Shown one piece after another: positions 36,180 to 44,813 of a DNA stretch of 64,000 nt. Every line of letters starts with the position of its first letter. The first letter of the stretch is position 1. The notes below the pieces were generated by a model. That model ran no database searches. It saw nothing but the letters and a program-made list of their open reading frames with translations, and was not told where the DNA came from. This DNA comes from an uncultured Chitinophagaceae bacterium (lineage in GTDB: Bacteria; Bacteroidota; Bacteroidia; Chitinophagales; Chitinophagaceae). Made by a program: the position numbers and the translations under genes. The stretch lies in assembly GCA_903883945.1 (NCBI GenBank), contig CAISCV010000051.1, forward strand, positions 31,835 through 95,834, written 5' to 3'.

Positions 36180-37121
36180 TTATTCATATATTTTAAAGAA
36201 CACCATGGAGAGTATTCCTGTGAACATTATTATTTTGATGAGGGTACTGATACTGTGATAATCTTGTGGAGATTTAGCGTTTGAAAGCTTTTTAAAAGCA
36301 TTGATTAATGGAACTATGATTGCGATGATACAATACAGCGAGAAAAACCACCAATGTAATTGAAGAGCATAAAATTGTAGTAACGACAATATTGCTATTA
36401 ACACCACCAACCATACTGCTACAAACACTTTAGTAGCATTGATACCCCAAACGATTGGCATGGTCTTGCATCCGTAGCGTCTGTCGCCCTCCACATCTTC
36501 CATATCCTTTACCACCTCTCTGATGAGGTTAATGATGAAGGCAAAACCTGCATATAAAATGGTATAACGTAACAGCTTTTGGGTATTAATTAATCTGTGT
36601 TGTATGGATAGGGTGAATTGATTTGCCTCGCACCAGGTTAAAACAATGATGACCCATGCTAACAAAAAGGCTATTAACAGATTACCTACCAATAACTTCT
36701 TTTTTAAGGATAAGGAATACACAAACAGTAATAACCCATAAGCGAAGTTTGCCAAACCAAGCAGGTGAACATGCGATACATTGTCTATATAAATTCCAAT
36801 GCCAATGCTACCGAAACTAAATATCAGGTGAAAAATGATGGCCCAACGACGGCTGATAAAGGTATCAATCATTACCTTATCGGGCTTATTGATCTGGTCT
36901 ATGTTTAAATCGAAATAGTCGTTGATAATATAGCCGCCTGCCGCTACCAAAACGTAGGACAATATTAAAAGAAAGGCAATTAAACCGTGTATATTAGGTT
37001 GTAAATGGCTTACAGAAAAGATAGGATTAACGATGCAGTAAAGAAACATCCATTGAGTTAATGCAAAAAATAACAGGTTTGGCCATCTAGCTAAACGTAA
37101 GAATGCAGTTATCTTTTTCAA
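36180..37121 (-). CDS. UbiA-family prenyltransferase (DGGGP synthase-like)
   Basis: A 313-residue membrane protein with about eight helices. The first Asp-rich motif is NDYFDLNID near residues 67-75 and the second is DMEDVEGDRRYG near 215, which bind prenyl diphosphate through magnesium. The sequence resembles geranylgeranylglycerol-phosphate geranylgeranyltransferases, which add the second prenyl chain to GGGP. Alternatives are menaquinone (MenA) or heme O (CyoE) enzymes, but their hallmark patterns differ. The GGGP synthase at 8469 supplies the matching first step. Confidence 0.82.
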   Translation of the reverse strand: MKKITAFLRLARWPNLLFFALTQWMFLYCIVNPIFSVSHLQPNIHGLIAFLLILSYVLVAAGGYIINDYFDLNIDQINKPDKVMIDTFISRRWAIIFHLIFSFGSIGIGIYIDNVSHVHLLGLANFAYGLLLFVYSLSLKKKLLVGNLLIAFLLAWVIIVLTWCEANQFTLSIQHRLINTQKLLRYTILYAGFAFIINLIREVVKDMEDVEGDRRYGCKTMPIVWGINATKVFVAVWLVVLIAILSLLQFYALQLHWWFFSLYCIIAIIVPLINAFKKLSNAKSPQDYHSISTLIKIIMFTGILSMVFFKIYE

Positions 37122-37133
37122 TAGTGTTGTTTA

Positions 37134-37373
37134 TTATTTTTGGTTATCCCGCCACTCATATACCCATTTGCTTTGTATCATCTCCAGATGTCCTTCTGTA
37201 CTTTGTTCTTTTGTACCGGCAAAGTTTGGTATTTCTAGAATCCAACTGAGCAAATCGGTAAAGCGAATACGGTATATCTTTCCTTCGTTAAAGTCATCCC
37301 CAAAGCGCTCATATAGTTTCATGGCGATGTCTTCGTGGTCATTCCAATGTATTGGTGGTTCAAAATGAGTCAT
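37134..37373 (-). CDS. iscX: Fe-S assembly protein IscX
   Basis: An acidic protein of about 79 residues from the ATG at 37373 (MTHFEPPIHWNDHEDIAMKLYERFGDD). The WNDHEDIA start and the C-terminal KWVYEWRD are IscX hallmarks. IscX binds IscS and iron and tunes Fe-S cluster assembly. The track start at 37406 adds eleven residues not seen in the family. It is 39 nt after the ferredoxin gene, the order seen at the end of isc operons. Confidence 0.88.
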   Translation of the reverse strand: MTHFEPPIHWNDHEDIAMKLYERFGDDFNEGKIYRIRFTDLLSWILEIPNFAGTKEQSTEGHLEMIQSKWVYEWRDNQK

Positions 37374-37412
37374 AATAAATATCTTTTGTAAAAGCCTTAT
37401 GTGCAACTTCTT

Positions 37413-37748
37413 TTATTCTCCTAAAAATTGTGTCTGATCTGGTAGTAATATATTGATGGTACCCTCTCCTTTTTTTAATATGCACTGACAACCAAGTCTG
37501 CTGTTGATGCGAGGATTGACTGCACGATCTATGAAGTTTTCTTCTTTGTCAGATAATTCTTGCAAGTAATCTTCCCCACTTTCAAGGTACAAATGACAGG
37601 TACTACAAGCACAAACAGCCCCACAATTGTGGTGTAATTCAATGTTATTATCTAATAAAATTTCCAGTAAACTATCTCCGTAATCAATATTGGAGAGTGT
37701 GGTGGGGGCAATCCCTTTCTGTTCAAAAACTATATTTATCGTATACAT
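37413..37748 (-). CDS. fdx: Adrenodoxin-type 2Fe-2S ferredoxin
   Basis: A 111-residue 2Fe-2S protein with cluster ligands Cys42, Cys48, Cys51 and Cys87 (CGAVCACSTC ... GCQC), the C-x5-C-x2-C pattern of Isc-type ferredoxins. It carries electrons for Fe-S cluster assembly. It is followed by iscX, while iscS, iscU and hscA are absent from this window, so the pair is split from the main machinery. A minus-strand TACTTTTG box lies about 25 nt upstream. Confidence 0.9.
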   Translation of the reverse strand: MYTINIVFEQKGIAPTTLSNIDYGDSLLEILLDNNIELHHNCGAVCACSTCHLYLESGEDYLQELSDKEENFIDRAVNPRINSRLGCQCILKKGEGTINILLPDQTQFLGE

Positions 37749-37882
37749 CCCTACTTTTAAATTTGTGCGGCAAAAGTATCCTAAAAACGTATCAAGTGAT
37801 TATATATCATTTATCAAATTGGTAATAGGGAACAAAAATTAAGTTAAAATAATTACTACTGTGTATTTTTTACAAATTATCT

Positions 37883-37912
37883 TTTGAAATTAAAATATTG
37901 TCTTTATATTTG
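37883..37912 (+). promoter_or_regulatory. Strong Bacteroidetes promoter without a downstream gene
   Basis: TTTG at 37883-37886, an 18-nt spacer, and a perfect TATATTTG at 37905-37912. No plus-strand coding gene follows before the convergent MFS gene, so it probably drives the RNA described next. Confidence 0.7.
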
Positions 37913-37917
37913 CATCC

Positions 37918-38075
37918 CGGAGCGATAATTGCTAGATAATAATTGTCACAAGTACTCAAATCAGTTCTTAATTATAGAAAAATATTTATATAGATGCTCT
38001 AGAAAGCATTCAACTCTTGGTTTTGGTTTTTATAGGATAACGGCCGCCGGTTTCTACTGGTGGCCTTCTTATTTC
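37918..38075 (+). ncRNA. Candidate small non-coding RNA
   Basis: A stretch of about 155 nt starts just after a consensus promoter and ends with a GC-rich hairpin (GGCCGCC ... GGTGGCC, 38042-38065) followed by TTCTTATTT. Internal GATGCT ... AGCATT at about 38001 could be another stem. It has no start codon with a useful frame. I do not recognise a named RNA family such as 6S or tmRNA. The ends are estimates. Confidence 0.45.
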
Positions 38076-38095
38076 TAGTAGACTTTCCACATTGT

Positions 38096-39421
38096 TCAAA
38101 AGTTTAATTTATCAACATTCTCTTTTTGTTTCTTTATTGTAAATAATAAAACAACAAACCCAATCACAAAAAACAATACTAATGCTAGTATAGAGTTTCG
38201 CATATTTCCAGTTAATTGTTGCACCATCCCAAAACTTACCATCCCAATTACAATGGCAATCTTCTCTGTAACATCATAAAAACTAAAAAAGGAAGCTGTT
38301 TCGTGTGTGCCCTCAGGTATTATCTTGGCGTAAGTAGATCTGCTTAAAGATTGTATTCCTCCCATTATCAATCCAACAATAGAGGCTAGTATATAAAACT
38401 GCATTTCATTGGTTACAAAATAGGCGGCTACACAGAGTGCTGTCCATAATAAAACAACAAATGCCAATACATTGAAATTGCCAAACCTGTCAGATAGTTT
38501 AGCCATCAGATAGGCGCCTACAATAGCCACAATTTGTATTAGAAGGATACAAATAATTAATTTACTAGTAGCCATCTGTAAGACCTGACTACCAAACAAT
38601 GTTGCAGCAAGCATCACCGTTTGTACACCCATACTGTAAAAGAAGAAGGCAATCAAATACCTTTTTAATACAGGCAATTGCCCTGCTTGATGCCAAACTT
38701 TCTTTAGCTCAATAAAGCCATTGGTTATTATGTTTCCTTGTTTAAGTACACCTGTAGCAATACTTTTGGGTAATGTGGCGAATGTTATCTGTGAAAAAGC
38801 TGCCCACCATAAACCGACCAACAAAAAGGATAACCTTGCAGGGAAAGTACCATCTGTTATACCGAACCATTCTGGCTTTAATACAAAGAAGAAACAAATA
38901 ATTTGTAGTAATACGCTACCTATATACCCATATGCAAAACCTTTGGCACTTACCTCGTCCTGGTCTTCTTCGGCGGCTATTTCGGGCAGGTAGGCATTGT
39001 AAAAAACAAGGCTGCCACAATAACCGACAGCGGCAATCACGGCACAGGCGATTCCTAGTGTGAGCGTATCTTTCGTAAACCAATACATCAGGCAACAAGC
39101 AAGGCTACCTAAGTAGCAGAAGAACTGCATAAAGGACTTCTTATTGCCTTTAAAATCTGCAATGGAAGAAAGGATAGGAGATAAAAATGCAATCAACAGA
39201 TAAGCAAATGCAATCGCATAATTATATAAGGAGGCACTCTCATATTCAATTCCCAAGAACATTACTTTATGGGAAAGCACTTTGCCTGCAGCATCTTTCA
39301 CAGTAGTAATTGCATCGTAATAAGCAGGGAATATAGTGGAGGTAATAACGAGATTATAGGCACTATTGGCCCAATCGTACATAGCCCAACCAGTAATTAC
39401 TTTTTTGGAAGCAGTAAGCAT
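38096..39421 (-). CDS. MFS transporter, UMF1/Atg22-like
   Basis: A 441-residue permease with about twelve helices. The N-terminus GWAMYDWANSAYNLVITSTIFPAYY and the later GGIQSLSRSTYAKIIPEG match the UMF1 family (Atg22-like), whose eukaryotic relatives export amino acids from the vacuole. Bacterial substrates are mostly unknown. It follows the VWA gene across a large heptamer-built inverted repeat. It is convergent with the candidate small RNA. Confidence 0.88.
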   Translation of the reverse strand: MLTASKKVITGWAMYDWANSAYNLVITSTIFPAYYDAITTVKDAAGKVLSHKVMFLGIEYESASLYNYAIAFAYLLIAFLSPILSSIADFKGNKKSFMQFFCYLGSLACCLMYWFTKDTLTLGIACAVIAAVGYCGSLVFYNAYLPEIAAEEDQDEVSAKGFAYGYIGSVLLQIICFFFVLKPEWFGITDGTFPARLSFLLVGLWWAAFSQITFATLPKSIATGVLKQGNIITNGFIELKKVWHQAGQLPVLKRYLIAFFFYSMGVQTVMLAATLFGSQVLQMATSKLIICILLIQIVAIVGAYLMAKLSDRFGNFNVLAFVVLLWTALCVAAYFVTNEMQFYILASIVGLIMGGIQSLSRSTYAKIIPEGTHETASFFSFYDVTEKIAIVIGMVSFGMVQQLTGNMRNSILALVLFFVIGFVVLLFTIKKQKENVDKLNF

Positions 39422-39423
39422 TA

Positions 39424-39521
39424 GTTATCAGTTATCAGTGAACAGTAAACAGTTAGCAGTAAATAGTGAATAGTTATCAGTGAGCAACTGTTTACTGTTC
39501 ACTGATGACTGTTCACTGTGG
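39424..39521. repeat. Heptamer inverted array (GTGAACA/GTAAACA)
   Basis: Fourteen 7-mers in strict phase: gttatca gttatca gtgaaca gtaaaca gttagca gtaaata gtgaata gttatca gtgagca, then the inverted actgttt actgttc actgatg actgttc actgtgg. CAGTGAACAGTAAACAGTT and its complement AACTGTTTACTGTTCACTG form a 19-bp perfect stem. It lies between the VWA gene stop and the MFS start. Confidence 0.8.
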
Positions 39522-39523
39522 CG

Positions 39524-40621
39524 TTAGTAAACAGTTTTTCTTTTGCCGCTCTCAAAGTCTTTAAAGATGAAAGCACCTAGTTTGTCTAAGCTTGCAAAGA
39601 AGGCTTTACCATTGTTCATCTCGGTAAACTCCTGTACAAAGTTTTGCAGGTATGGGTCGCTTGCAATCATAAAAGTGGTAATGGGAATCTTTAACTTCTT
39701 GCATTGTGCAGCTAGATTAATGCAACGATTCACGACCTTTCTATCTAGCCCAAAACTGTTTTTATAATACCTTCCCCCTATTTTCAGACAGGTAGGTTTA
39801 CCGTCAGTTATCATAAAAATCTGTTTGTTCGGGTTCTTTCTTCTGCGCAACAAATCCATCGCCAATTCTAAGCCTGCAACGGTGTTGGTATGATAAGGTC
39901 CTACTTGCAAGTATGGCAAATCTTTCACTTCTATGGGCCATGCGTCGTTACCAAATACAACAATATCTAATGTATCTTTCGGGTATTTTGTTTGTATCAG
40001 TTCGCTTAATGCCATTGCCACTTTCTTGGCAGGGGTTATCCGGTCTTCCCCATATAAAATCATAGAGTGAGAAATATCTATCATCAACACGGTGGAGGTC
40101 TGCGTTTTAAAATCGTTTTCTCTTATCTGAAGATCGTCTTCATGCATCTTGAAACTCTCTACGCCGTGGTTAATCTGCGCATTGCGGATGCTCTCCGTAA
40201 AATCTATCTGTTCCAGCATATCCCCAAACTGATAGGGACGGCTATCCGAACTTATTTCATCGCCCTGACCCGGCTTTTTGGTTTGGTGATTGCCTTGTTT
40301 AGACTTCTTTAGCTTTCCAAATATTTCTTCCAGACTTTTCTTACGAATAGATTGTTCCGTTTTACCCGTAATCTTAAAGTCGCCATTAATCGGGTTTTCA
40401 TTCAGGTAACCATTTTCTTTAAGGTCATCTATAAAGTCGCCAATACCATACTCATTATTGGTAAACTGGTATTTTTTATCCAGTTCACTCATCCAACTCA
40501 GTGCTTCGGAGGCATCGCCATTGGTATAGGTGAGGAGTTGGGTAAACAAATCGAGCATCTGTTCGAACTTGCTTTTTGTATTATCTGCGGAATCAAACTT
40601 TATAAAACGGTAACCAGTCAT
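39524..40621 (-). CDS. VWA-domain protein
   Basis: A 365-residue cytoplasmic protein. The C-terminal half is a von Willebrand factor A domain with a complete metal site: DISHS in VLMIDISHSM, and FMITDGKPT. The N-terminal half is charged and helical, with a Lys-rich, Gln-rich linker (KSKQGNHQTKKPGQGDE). Such proteins often work with MoxR-type AAA ATPases to assemble or insert metals, but no ATPase gene is adjacent here. Role is unknown. Confidence 0.85.
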   Translation of the reverse strand: MTGYRFIKFDSADNTKSKFEQMLDLFTQLLTYTNGDASEALSWMSELDKKYQFTNNEYGIGDFIDDLKENGYLNENPINGDFKITGKTEQSIRKKSLEEIFGKLKKSKQGNHQTKKPGQGDEISSDSRPYQFGDMLEQIDFTESIRNAQINHGVESFKMHEDDLQIRENDFKTQTSTVLMIDISHSMILYGEDRITPAKKVAMALSELIQTKYPKDTLDIVVFGNDAWPIEVKDLPYLQVGPYHTNTVAGLELAMDLLRRRKNPNKQIFMITDGKPTCLKIGGRYYKNSFGLDRKVVNRCINLAAQCKKLKIPITTFMIASDPYLQNFVQEFTEMNNGKAFFASLDKLGAFIFKDFESGKRKTVY

Positions 40622-40740
40622 GAATGAATCATTTACTTATGAACAATGAAAATATACCTAATAAGTATATAAAGCAAATCTTTCGGAAAAAGTTTATTGG
40701 GAGGTAAATGATAACGGTTTTCGAAAACCCTTATTGCAAT

Positions 40741-40772
40741 AAAAAAAGACGAATTAATATCCGTCTTTTAAT
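40741..40772. terminator. Terminator hairpin after the lipoprotein gene
   Basis: AAAAGACG ... CGTCTTTT with an A tract on the left and T tract on the right; bidirectional. It lies 20-25 nt after the stop of the 40793 gene. Confidence 0.75.
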
Positions 40773-40792
40773 CTCTTATTGTAAGGGATAAT

Positions 40793-41557
40793 CTATTTGT
40801 AGGTAATAGTAGTTATGCCATTACCCATGCCAGTTACTTTAATTATGCGCCCTTGACTATCTGTTGTAACATTTGCAGAGCCGAGGTCTGGTAGATTGAT
40901 AGATAATCCATCAAACCAATAGCCATCTGTAAACAGGGCACCAAGCATATTTGCTATGGTAGGATTATAAAAAGGATTTGGATAATTTGAATAGTTGCTT
41001 CTTGTATAACTATCCCCATAAGCAAAGCCCCATCCCATCTTTATCAGATTGCCGTTGATTAGTACTATAGTATCCTTTCCAATTGAGTTACCATCCCATT
41101 GGGTTATATTAATGATATCACCAGAGTAATAATATCGATAACTGGACGATTTTCCAGAACCCAGCAAAACAGAATCTACCATAACCCTGCCTTGACTGTT
41201 ATAAATTAAAGTGTCATTTGAAATGCTTGTCCAAGTATAAAATGATTTTCGATAGATTGAAGTGTAGTTCCTTGGAAAACTTTCGTTTTGCTTATAATAA
41301 AAACTTTGTGATCCACTATCAACCGACAAATTTCCATATTTGTCATTAGTACTATTGTAATAAGAAATATGTACTAGATTACTATTTATATCATAAATGA
41401 ATTTGTATATTTTTGAGTATACATTTGAGTCTGGCGAAGAAAATACTTCATTAACACTTGAAATATTGTATGCAAAAGCTGTGGGGCTAGTCCCTCCATC
41501 TTTTTTACAACTATAAAGTGAGGTGATGATTAAAATAGCAATTACTAATTTTTTCAT
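40793..41557 (-). CDS. Lipoprotein of unknown function
   Basis: A 254-residue lipoprotein: MKKLVIAILIITSLYSCKKDGG with lipobox SLYSC. The body has repeated short strands of type YKFIYDINSNLVHISYYN, SQGRVMVDSVLL and DSQGRIIKVTGM. These resemble the YD/RHS-like or DUF4595-type repeat pattern of Bacteroidetes lipoproteins. No enzyme motif is visible. It is probably anchored in the outer membrane. It is a single gene with its own terminator. Confidence 0.72.
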   Translation of the reverse strand: MKKLVIAILIITSLYSCKKDGGTSPTAFAYNISSVNEVFSSPDSNVYSKIYKFIYDINSNLVHISYYNSTNDKYGNLSVDSGSQSFYYKQNESFPRNYTSIYRKSFYTWTSISNDTLIYNSQGRVMVDSVLLGSGKSSSYRYYYSGDIINITQWDGNSIGKDTIVLINGNLIKMGWGFAYGDSYTRSNYSNYPNPFYNPTIANMLGALFTDGYWFDGLSINLPDLGSANVTTDSQGRIIKVTGMGNGITTITYK

Positions 41558-41593
41558 TTTTACATGTTTATTGGCGAAAATAAGGGAATCAAC

Positions 41594-41824
41594 TTACATA
41601 ATCTGCCTGTTCAAAGATTCATGGACAACCCTAGAGGACAAACCCTGATTGGATTTGAACGCATTTAACGATCGCACATCGGAAGACTGCCCTATCCGTA
41701 ATATAAACGGATAAACAGCTAGCGTAGCGTCGGTAACCCTAAAAACTTGAGGCTGCAATAATCTATCATAAGCTAAAACTGCCTTTTTCATCCAATTGTT
41801 CATGTGTACGGAACTTCCGTACAC
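41594..41824 (-). CDS. Doubtful small ORF
   Basis: A 76-codon ORF (or 65 codons from the inner ATG at 41791, MKKAVLAYDRLLQ). It begins inside a large perfect palindrome and has no recognisable domain. The composition looks moderately protein-like (VFRVTDATLAVYPFILRIG). The 567-bp gap that contains it holds nothing else I can name. It could be a gene remnant. Confidence 0.2.
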   Translation of the reverse strand: MYGSSVHMNNWMKKAVLAYDRLLQPQVFRVTDATLAVYPFILRIGQSSDVRSLNAFKSNQGLSSRVVHESLNRQIM

Positions 41825-41830
41825 ATGAAC
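41798..41830. repeat. Perfect 33-bp palindrome
   Basis: GTTCATGTGTACGGA, central ACT, then TCCGTACACATGAAC: a 15-bp perfect inverted repeat with a 3-nt loop and no T tract. It is more like an operator or mobile-element end than a terminator. Confidence 0.8.
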
Positions 41831-42124
41831 ATATTGCCCGAAGACAAATGATACCGTATCATTACTTAAACAATTGATAAGGAGAAAAAGATATTAGTTA
41901 CGGTGCGCTGAGTTTGATAGAAAATAAGTTGGTTTTATAAAACAGATAGAACATGGTAAGCGGCTGTTTTGACGCTCATAAATCGAAATTACCCATTTTT
42001 ATCAATCGATGAAAGCGCCTACATGTTTTAGATATTATGTGGATAAAAATAGTTGATAAAACGGCATGAAATAAAAAGAAATCAGCAATACTTCCATTAG
42101 TTTTACCCTCAAAAAAATAAAACA

Positions 42125-42625
42125 ATGCTAGTACAATCTCTATTGGGTGAATTTAACTTTGAAGTAGAAAACACCCGCAAATTATTGAATGCAATTCCTG
42201 ACAGTGCCTTGACTTGGAAACCTTCTGAAAAGAACTGGACAACAGGACAACTGGCATCGCACATTGCAGAAGTTTTTAATTGGTACGAACCTACCTTGCA
42301 CCAAGATGTGATGGATATGGCTGCCTACAAATACGACAAAGGTGATATATCTAAAGCAGCAAACATTGTAGCTAAGTTCGAAGAAAACGTGCTTAAAGCA
42401 AAAGATAGCCTTGAAAGAGCTACCGACGAAAGTATGTTTGGCGAATGGAAGATGGTTGTTGGTGACCAACCGGCACTGTTTCCTCCAATGCCAAGAATTC
42501 AGGTGGTGCGTTCATTTTTATTTAACCACCTCTACCACCATCGTGGTGAATTGATTGTTTATCTTCGTGCCACTGGCAATAAAGTGCCGTCTATTTATGG
42601 TCCAACTGCGGATGATAAATTCTAA
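42125..42625 (+). CDS. DinB-family metal-binding protein
   Basis: A 166-residue four-helix-bundle protein of the DinB/DUF664 family. The three metal-binding His positions fit ASHIAEVFNW and FNHLYHHRGEL. DinB-like proteins are metal-dependent, and some act as thiol transferases or hydrolases; the substrate here is unknown. It is a single gene followed by a terminator hairpin. Confidence 0.88.
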   Translation: MLVQSLLGEFNFEVENTRKLLNAIPDSALTWKPSEKNWTTGQLASHIAEVFNWYEPTLHQDVMDMAAYKYDKGDISKAANIVAKFEENVLKAKDSLERATDESMFGEWKMVVGDQPALFPPMPRIQVVRSFLFNHLYHHRGELIVYLRATGNKVPSIYGPTADDKF

Positions 42626-42649
42626 AAGTAAAGGTAAATTAAATAGAAT

Positions 42650-42694
42650 AGCGGCTGTTTTGGAGGTAATACTTCACAATAGCCGCTTTTTTTT
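42650..42694 (+). terminator. Rho-independent terminator
   Basis: AGCGGCT and AGCCGCT pair across a 24-nt loop and are followed by eight T. It lies 25 nt after the dinB-like stop codon. Confidence 0.75.
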
Positions 42695-42919
42695 GAGAAT
42701 AGTATCCGCTAGCATTATTTCATCCTGAATCTGCCATCAATCAGCCAGTTATCTAATTTTAATACTTAAAAACCACATTATCTGTATTTTATTTATCTTC
42801 AATGCCTTAATTTTGAAAAAAATGCAGAAATTATTAATTTCATCTACCGTAGTATAAAACTAAAACCGACTAATTAAACAACAGAAATAATATTGACAAA
42901 CAAATAACACCTGAATAAA

Positions 42920-43396
42920 ATGACGAATGAGGAAGAAGTGTTTATGAAAGAGGCAATCCGCCTTTCTATAACAAATGTAACCGAGGGAAAAGGCGGACCT
43001 TTTGGTGCAGTGATTGTAAAAGATGGCAAAATAATAGCCCGCGGGGCAAATCAGGTTACCAGCAGCAACGACCCCACTGCCCATGCTGAGGTGGTTGCTA
43101 TCCGCAATGCGTGCAAAATATTGGATACTTTTCAGTTAGACGGCTGCGACCTCTACACTAGTTGCGAGCCCTGCCCCATGTGCCTCGGCGCCATCTATTG
43201 GGCTAGACCTGCCCGCTTATTTTATGCCAATACCAAGGCAGATGCGGCGGCAATTCAGTTCGACGACCAGTTTATTTATGAGGAAATAGCATTGCCATTA
43301 GGCGAAAGAAAACTGTTTACAAAGCAATTGTTGCAGGAGGAAGCATTGGAGGCTTTCCGACTATGGCAGGAAAGCAATGCAAAAGTTGAGTACTGA
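42920..43396 (+). CDS. guaD: Guanine deaminase (cytidine-deaminase fold)
   Basis: A 158-residue zinc deaminase. Zinc ligands are His55 and the two Cys of PCPMC (85 and 88), with Glu57 as catalytic acid (HAEVVAIRNAC). The TSCEPCPMCLGAIYWARP stretch and the C-terminal domain-swapped tail (FRLWQESNAKVEY) match Bacillus-type guanine deaminase better than TadA. It converts guanine to xanthine. It is followed by allantoinase and allantoicase on the same strand, which supports a purine-degradation role. Confidence 0.87.
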   Translation: MTNEEEVFMKEAIRLSITNVTEGKGGPFGAVIVKDGKIIARGANQVTSSNDPTAHAEVVAIRNACKILDTFQLDGCDLYTSCEPCPMCLGAIYWARPARLFYANTKADAAAIQFDDQFIYEEIALPLGERKLFTKQLLQEEALEAFRLWQESNAKVEY

Positions 43397-43406
43397 GAAT
43401 AGTTTT

Positions 43407-43448
43407 AACACATAGGGACATAGAGAAATAGAACACACAGACAAGAGA
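43407..43448 (+). repeat. Single-sided ACATAG heptamer run
   Basis: aacacat agggaca tagagaa atagaac acacaga caagaga, phased by 7 bp between guaD and allB. It is related in sequence to the element at 15975-16126. Confidence 0.5.
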
Positions 43449-43450
43449 GT

Positions 43451-44776
43451 ATGAGGGAAATATATTGTGAACAATGTTGGATAGATGGCAAGTTGCAGGC
43501 TGCTACTGTTGCAATAGAAGGTGGGTTGATAACGGCGATTCTGCCTTATAAAACAAAAGATGCCACTGCTGTCTCTGGCGTTTTGATGCCTGGTGCAATA
43601 GATGCACACGTGCATGTGAACGAACCGGGGCGTACCGAATGGGAGGGATTTTATACCGCCACACAAGCAGCGGCAGCGGGTGGAATCACAACCATTGTGG
43701 ATATGCCTTTGAATGCTAGCCCTGTAACCACCACCCTTGCGGCCTTTGAGGAAAAACTGGAAGCGGCAGAAGGAAAACTAACCGTGAACTGTGGCTTTTA
43801 TGCAGGATTGGTTCCAGGAAATAGTAGCGAATTGCCTGCTCTGATGGAGGCTGGCGTATTGGGTGTAAAATGTTTTCTGGTACATTCGGGCATTGATGAC
43901 TTTCCTAATGTAGAAGAGAAAGATTTGAATGAAGCAATGCCGTTGATTGCCAAACACAAAATTCCATTGCTGGCTCACTGCGAAATATCGGATGGCTATG
44001 TCTCCGAAGCTTTCTTGAAGGCGCCTACCAGTTATCAAAATTATCTGGCCAGTCGTCCGCAAGAATGGGAAGTAGAGGCTGTGAAACTGGTGATTGGATT
44101 GAGTAAACAACACGGTTGTGCGGTTCATATTGTTCATGTGACGGCTTCGGATGCCATCGAAGACATTGCGATAGCAAGAAGCGAAGGGTTGTCCGTAACG
44201 GCTGAGACCTGTCCGCATTATATTTATTTTAATGCAGAAGCAATTCCCGATGGACAAACAATGTTTAAGTGTGCGCCCCCCATTCGTGAGAAAGCAAATA
44301 ACTTGATGCTTCAAAAAGCACTACAACTAGGCATCCTGGATTTTATCGCAAGTGACCATTCTCCTGCACCACCATCCATAAAGGAACTGGAAAGTGGTAA
44401 CTTATTAAAAGCCTGGGGGGGCATTGCCGGATTGCAGTTTCTATTACCTGCTAGCTGGACAAGCCTAAAGAAAGTGATGAAACTAGAAGCATTTATTCCG
44501 TTAATCACGGAACATCCTGCTAAGTTTCTACAACTAAACAATCGAAAAGGGAAGATAGCCGTTGGTTACGATGCCGATTTGATAATATGGCATCCTGAGG
44601 AGTCGTATGAGGTAAAGGCAGAGGCAATCTTACATCGGCATAAAGCTAGTCCCTACACAGGGAACACCTTGTTTGGCAATGTAATAGAGACCATTGTAAA
44701 CGGAACAACGGTATTCAAGGATAACAAAATAGCAGAGGGTTCAGCGAGCGTAGGGAAGAAGATATTTAATGTTTAA
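43451..44776 (+). CDS. allB: Allantoinase
   Basis: A 441-residue amidohydrolase that opens allantoin to allantoate. The metal motif is DAHVHVNEPGRTEWEG, with TAAAGGITTIVDMP typical of allantoinase and dihydroorotase. VKCFLVHSG carries the Lys expected to be carbamylated. Later metal ligands lie in LLAHCE, HIVHV and ASDHSPAP. Neighbouring allantoicase favours allantoinase over dihydroorotase or hydantoinase. Xanthine dehydrogenase and urate oxidase genes are not in the window. Confidence 0.93.
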   Translation: MREIYCEQCWIDGKLQAATVAIEGGLITAILPYKTKDATAVSGVLMPGAIDAHVHVNEPGRTEWEGFYTATQAAAAGGITTIVDMPLNASPVTTTLAAFEEKLEAAEGKLTVNCGFYAGLVPGNSSELPALMEAGVLGVKCFLVHSGIDDFPNVEEKDLNEAMPLIAKHKIPLLAHCEISDGYVSEAFLKAPTSYQNYLASRPQEWEVEAVKLVIGLSKQHGCAVHIVHVTASDAIEDIAIARSEGLSVTAETCPHYIYFNAEAIPDGQTMFKCAPPIREKANNLMLQKALQLGILDFIASDHSPAPPSIKELESGNLLKAWGGIAGLQFLLPASWTSLKKVMKLEAFIPLITEHPAKFLQLNNRKGKIAVGYDADLIIWHPEESYEVKAEAILHRHKASPYTGNTLFGNVIETIVNGTTVFKDNKIAEGSASVGKKIFNV

Positions 44777-44813
44777 TTTAAAATCGAGAATTTAAAATTC
44801 AAAATAATTCACC

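Noticed and set aside
41620-41690. Possible minus-strand tRNA (GCGTTCAAATCC looks like a T-loop)
   Set aside because: The flanking bases do not pair into a T-stem and no acceptor or anticodon arm could be built.
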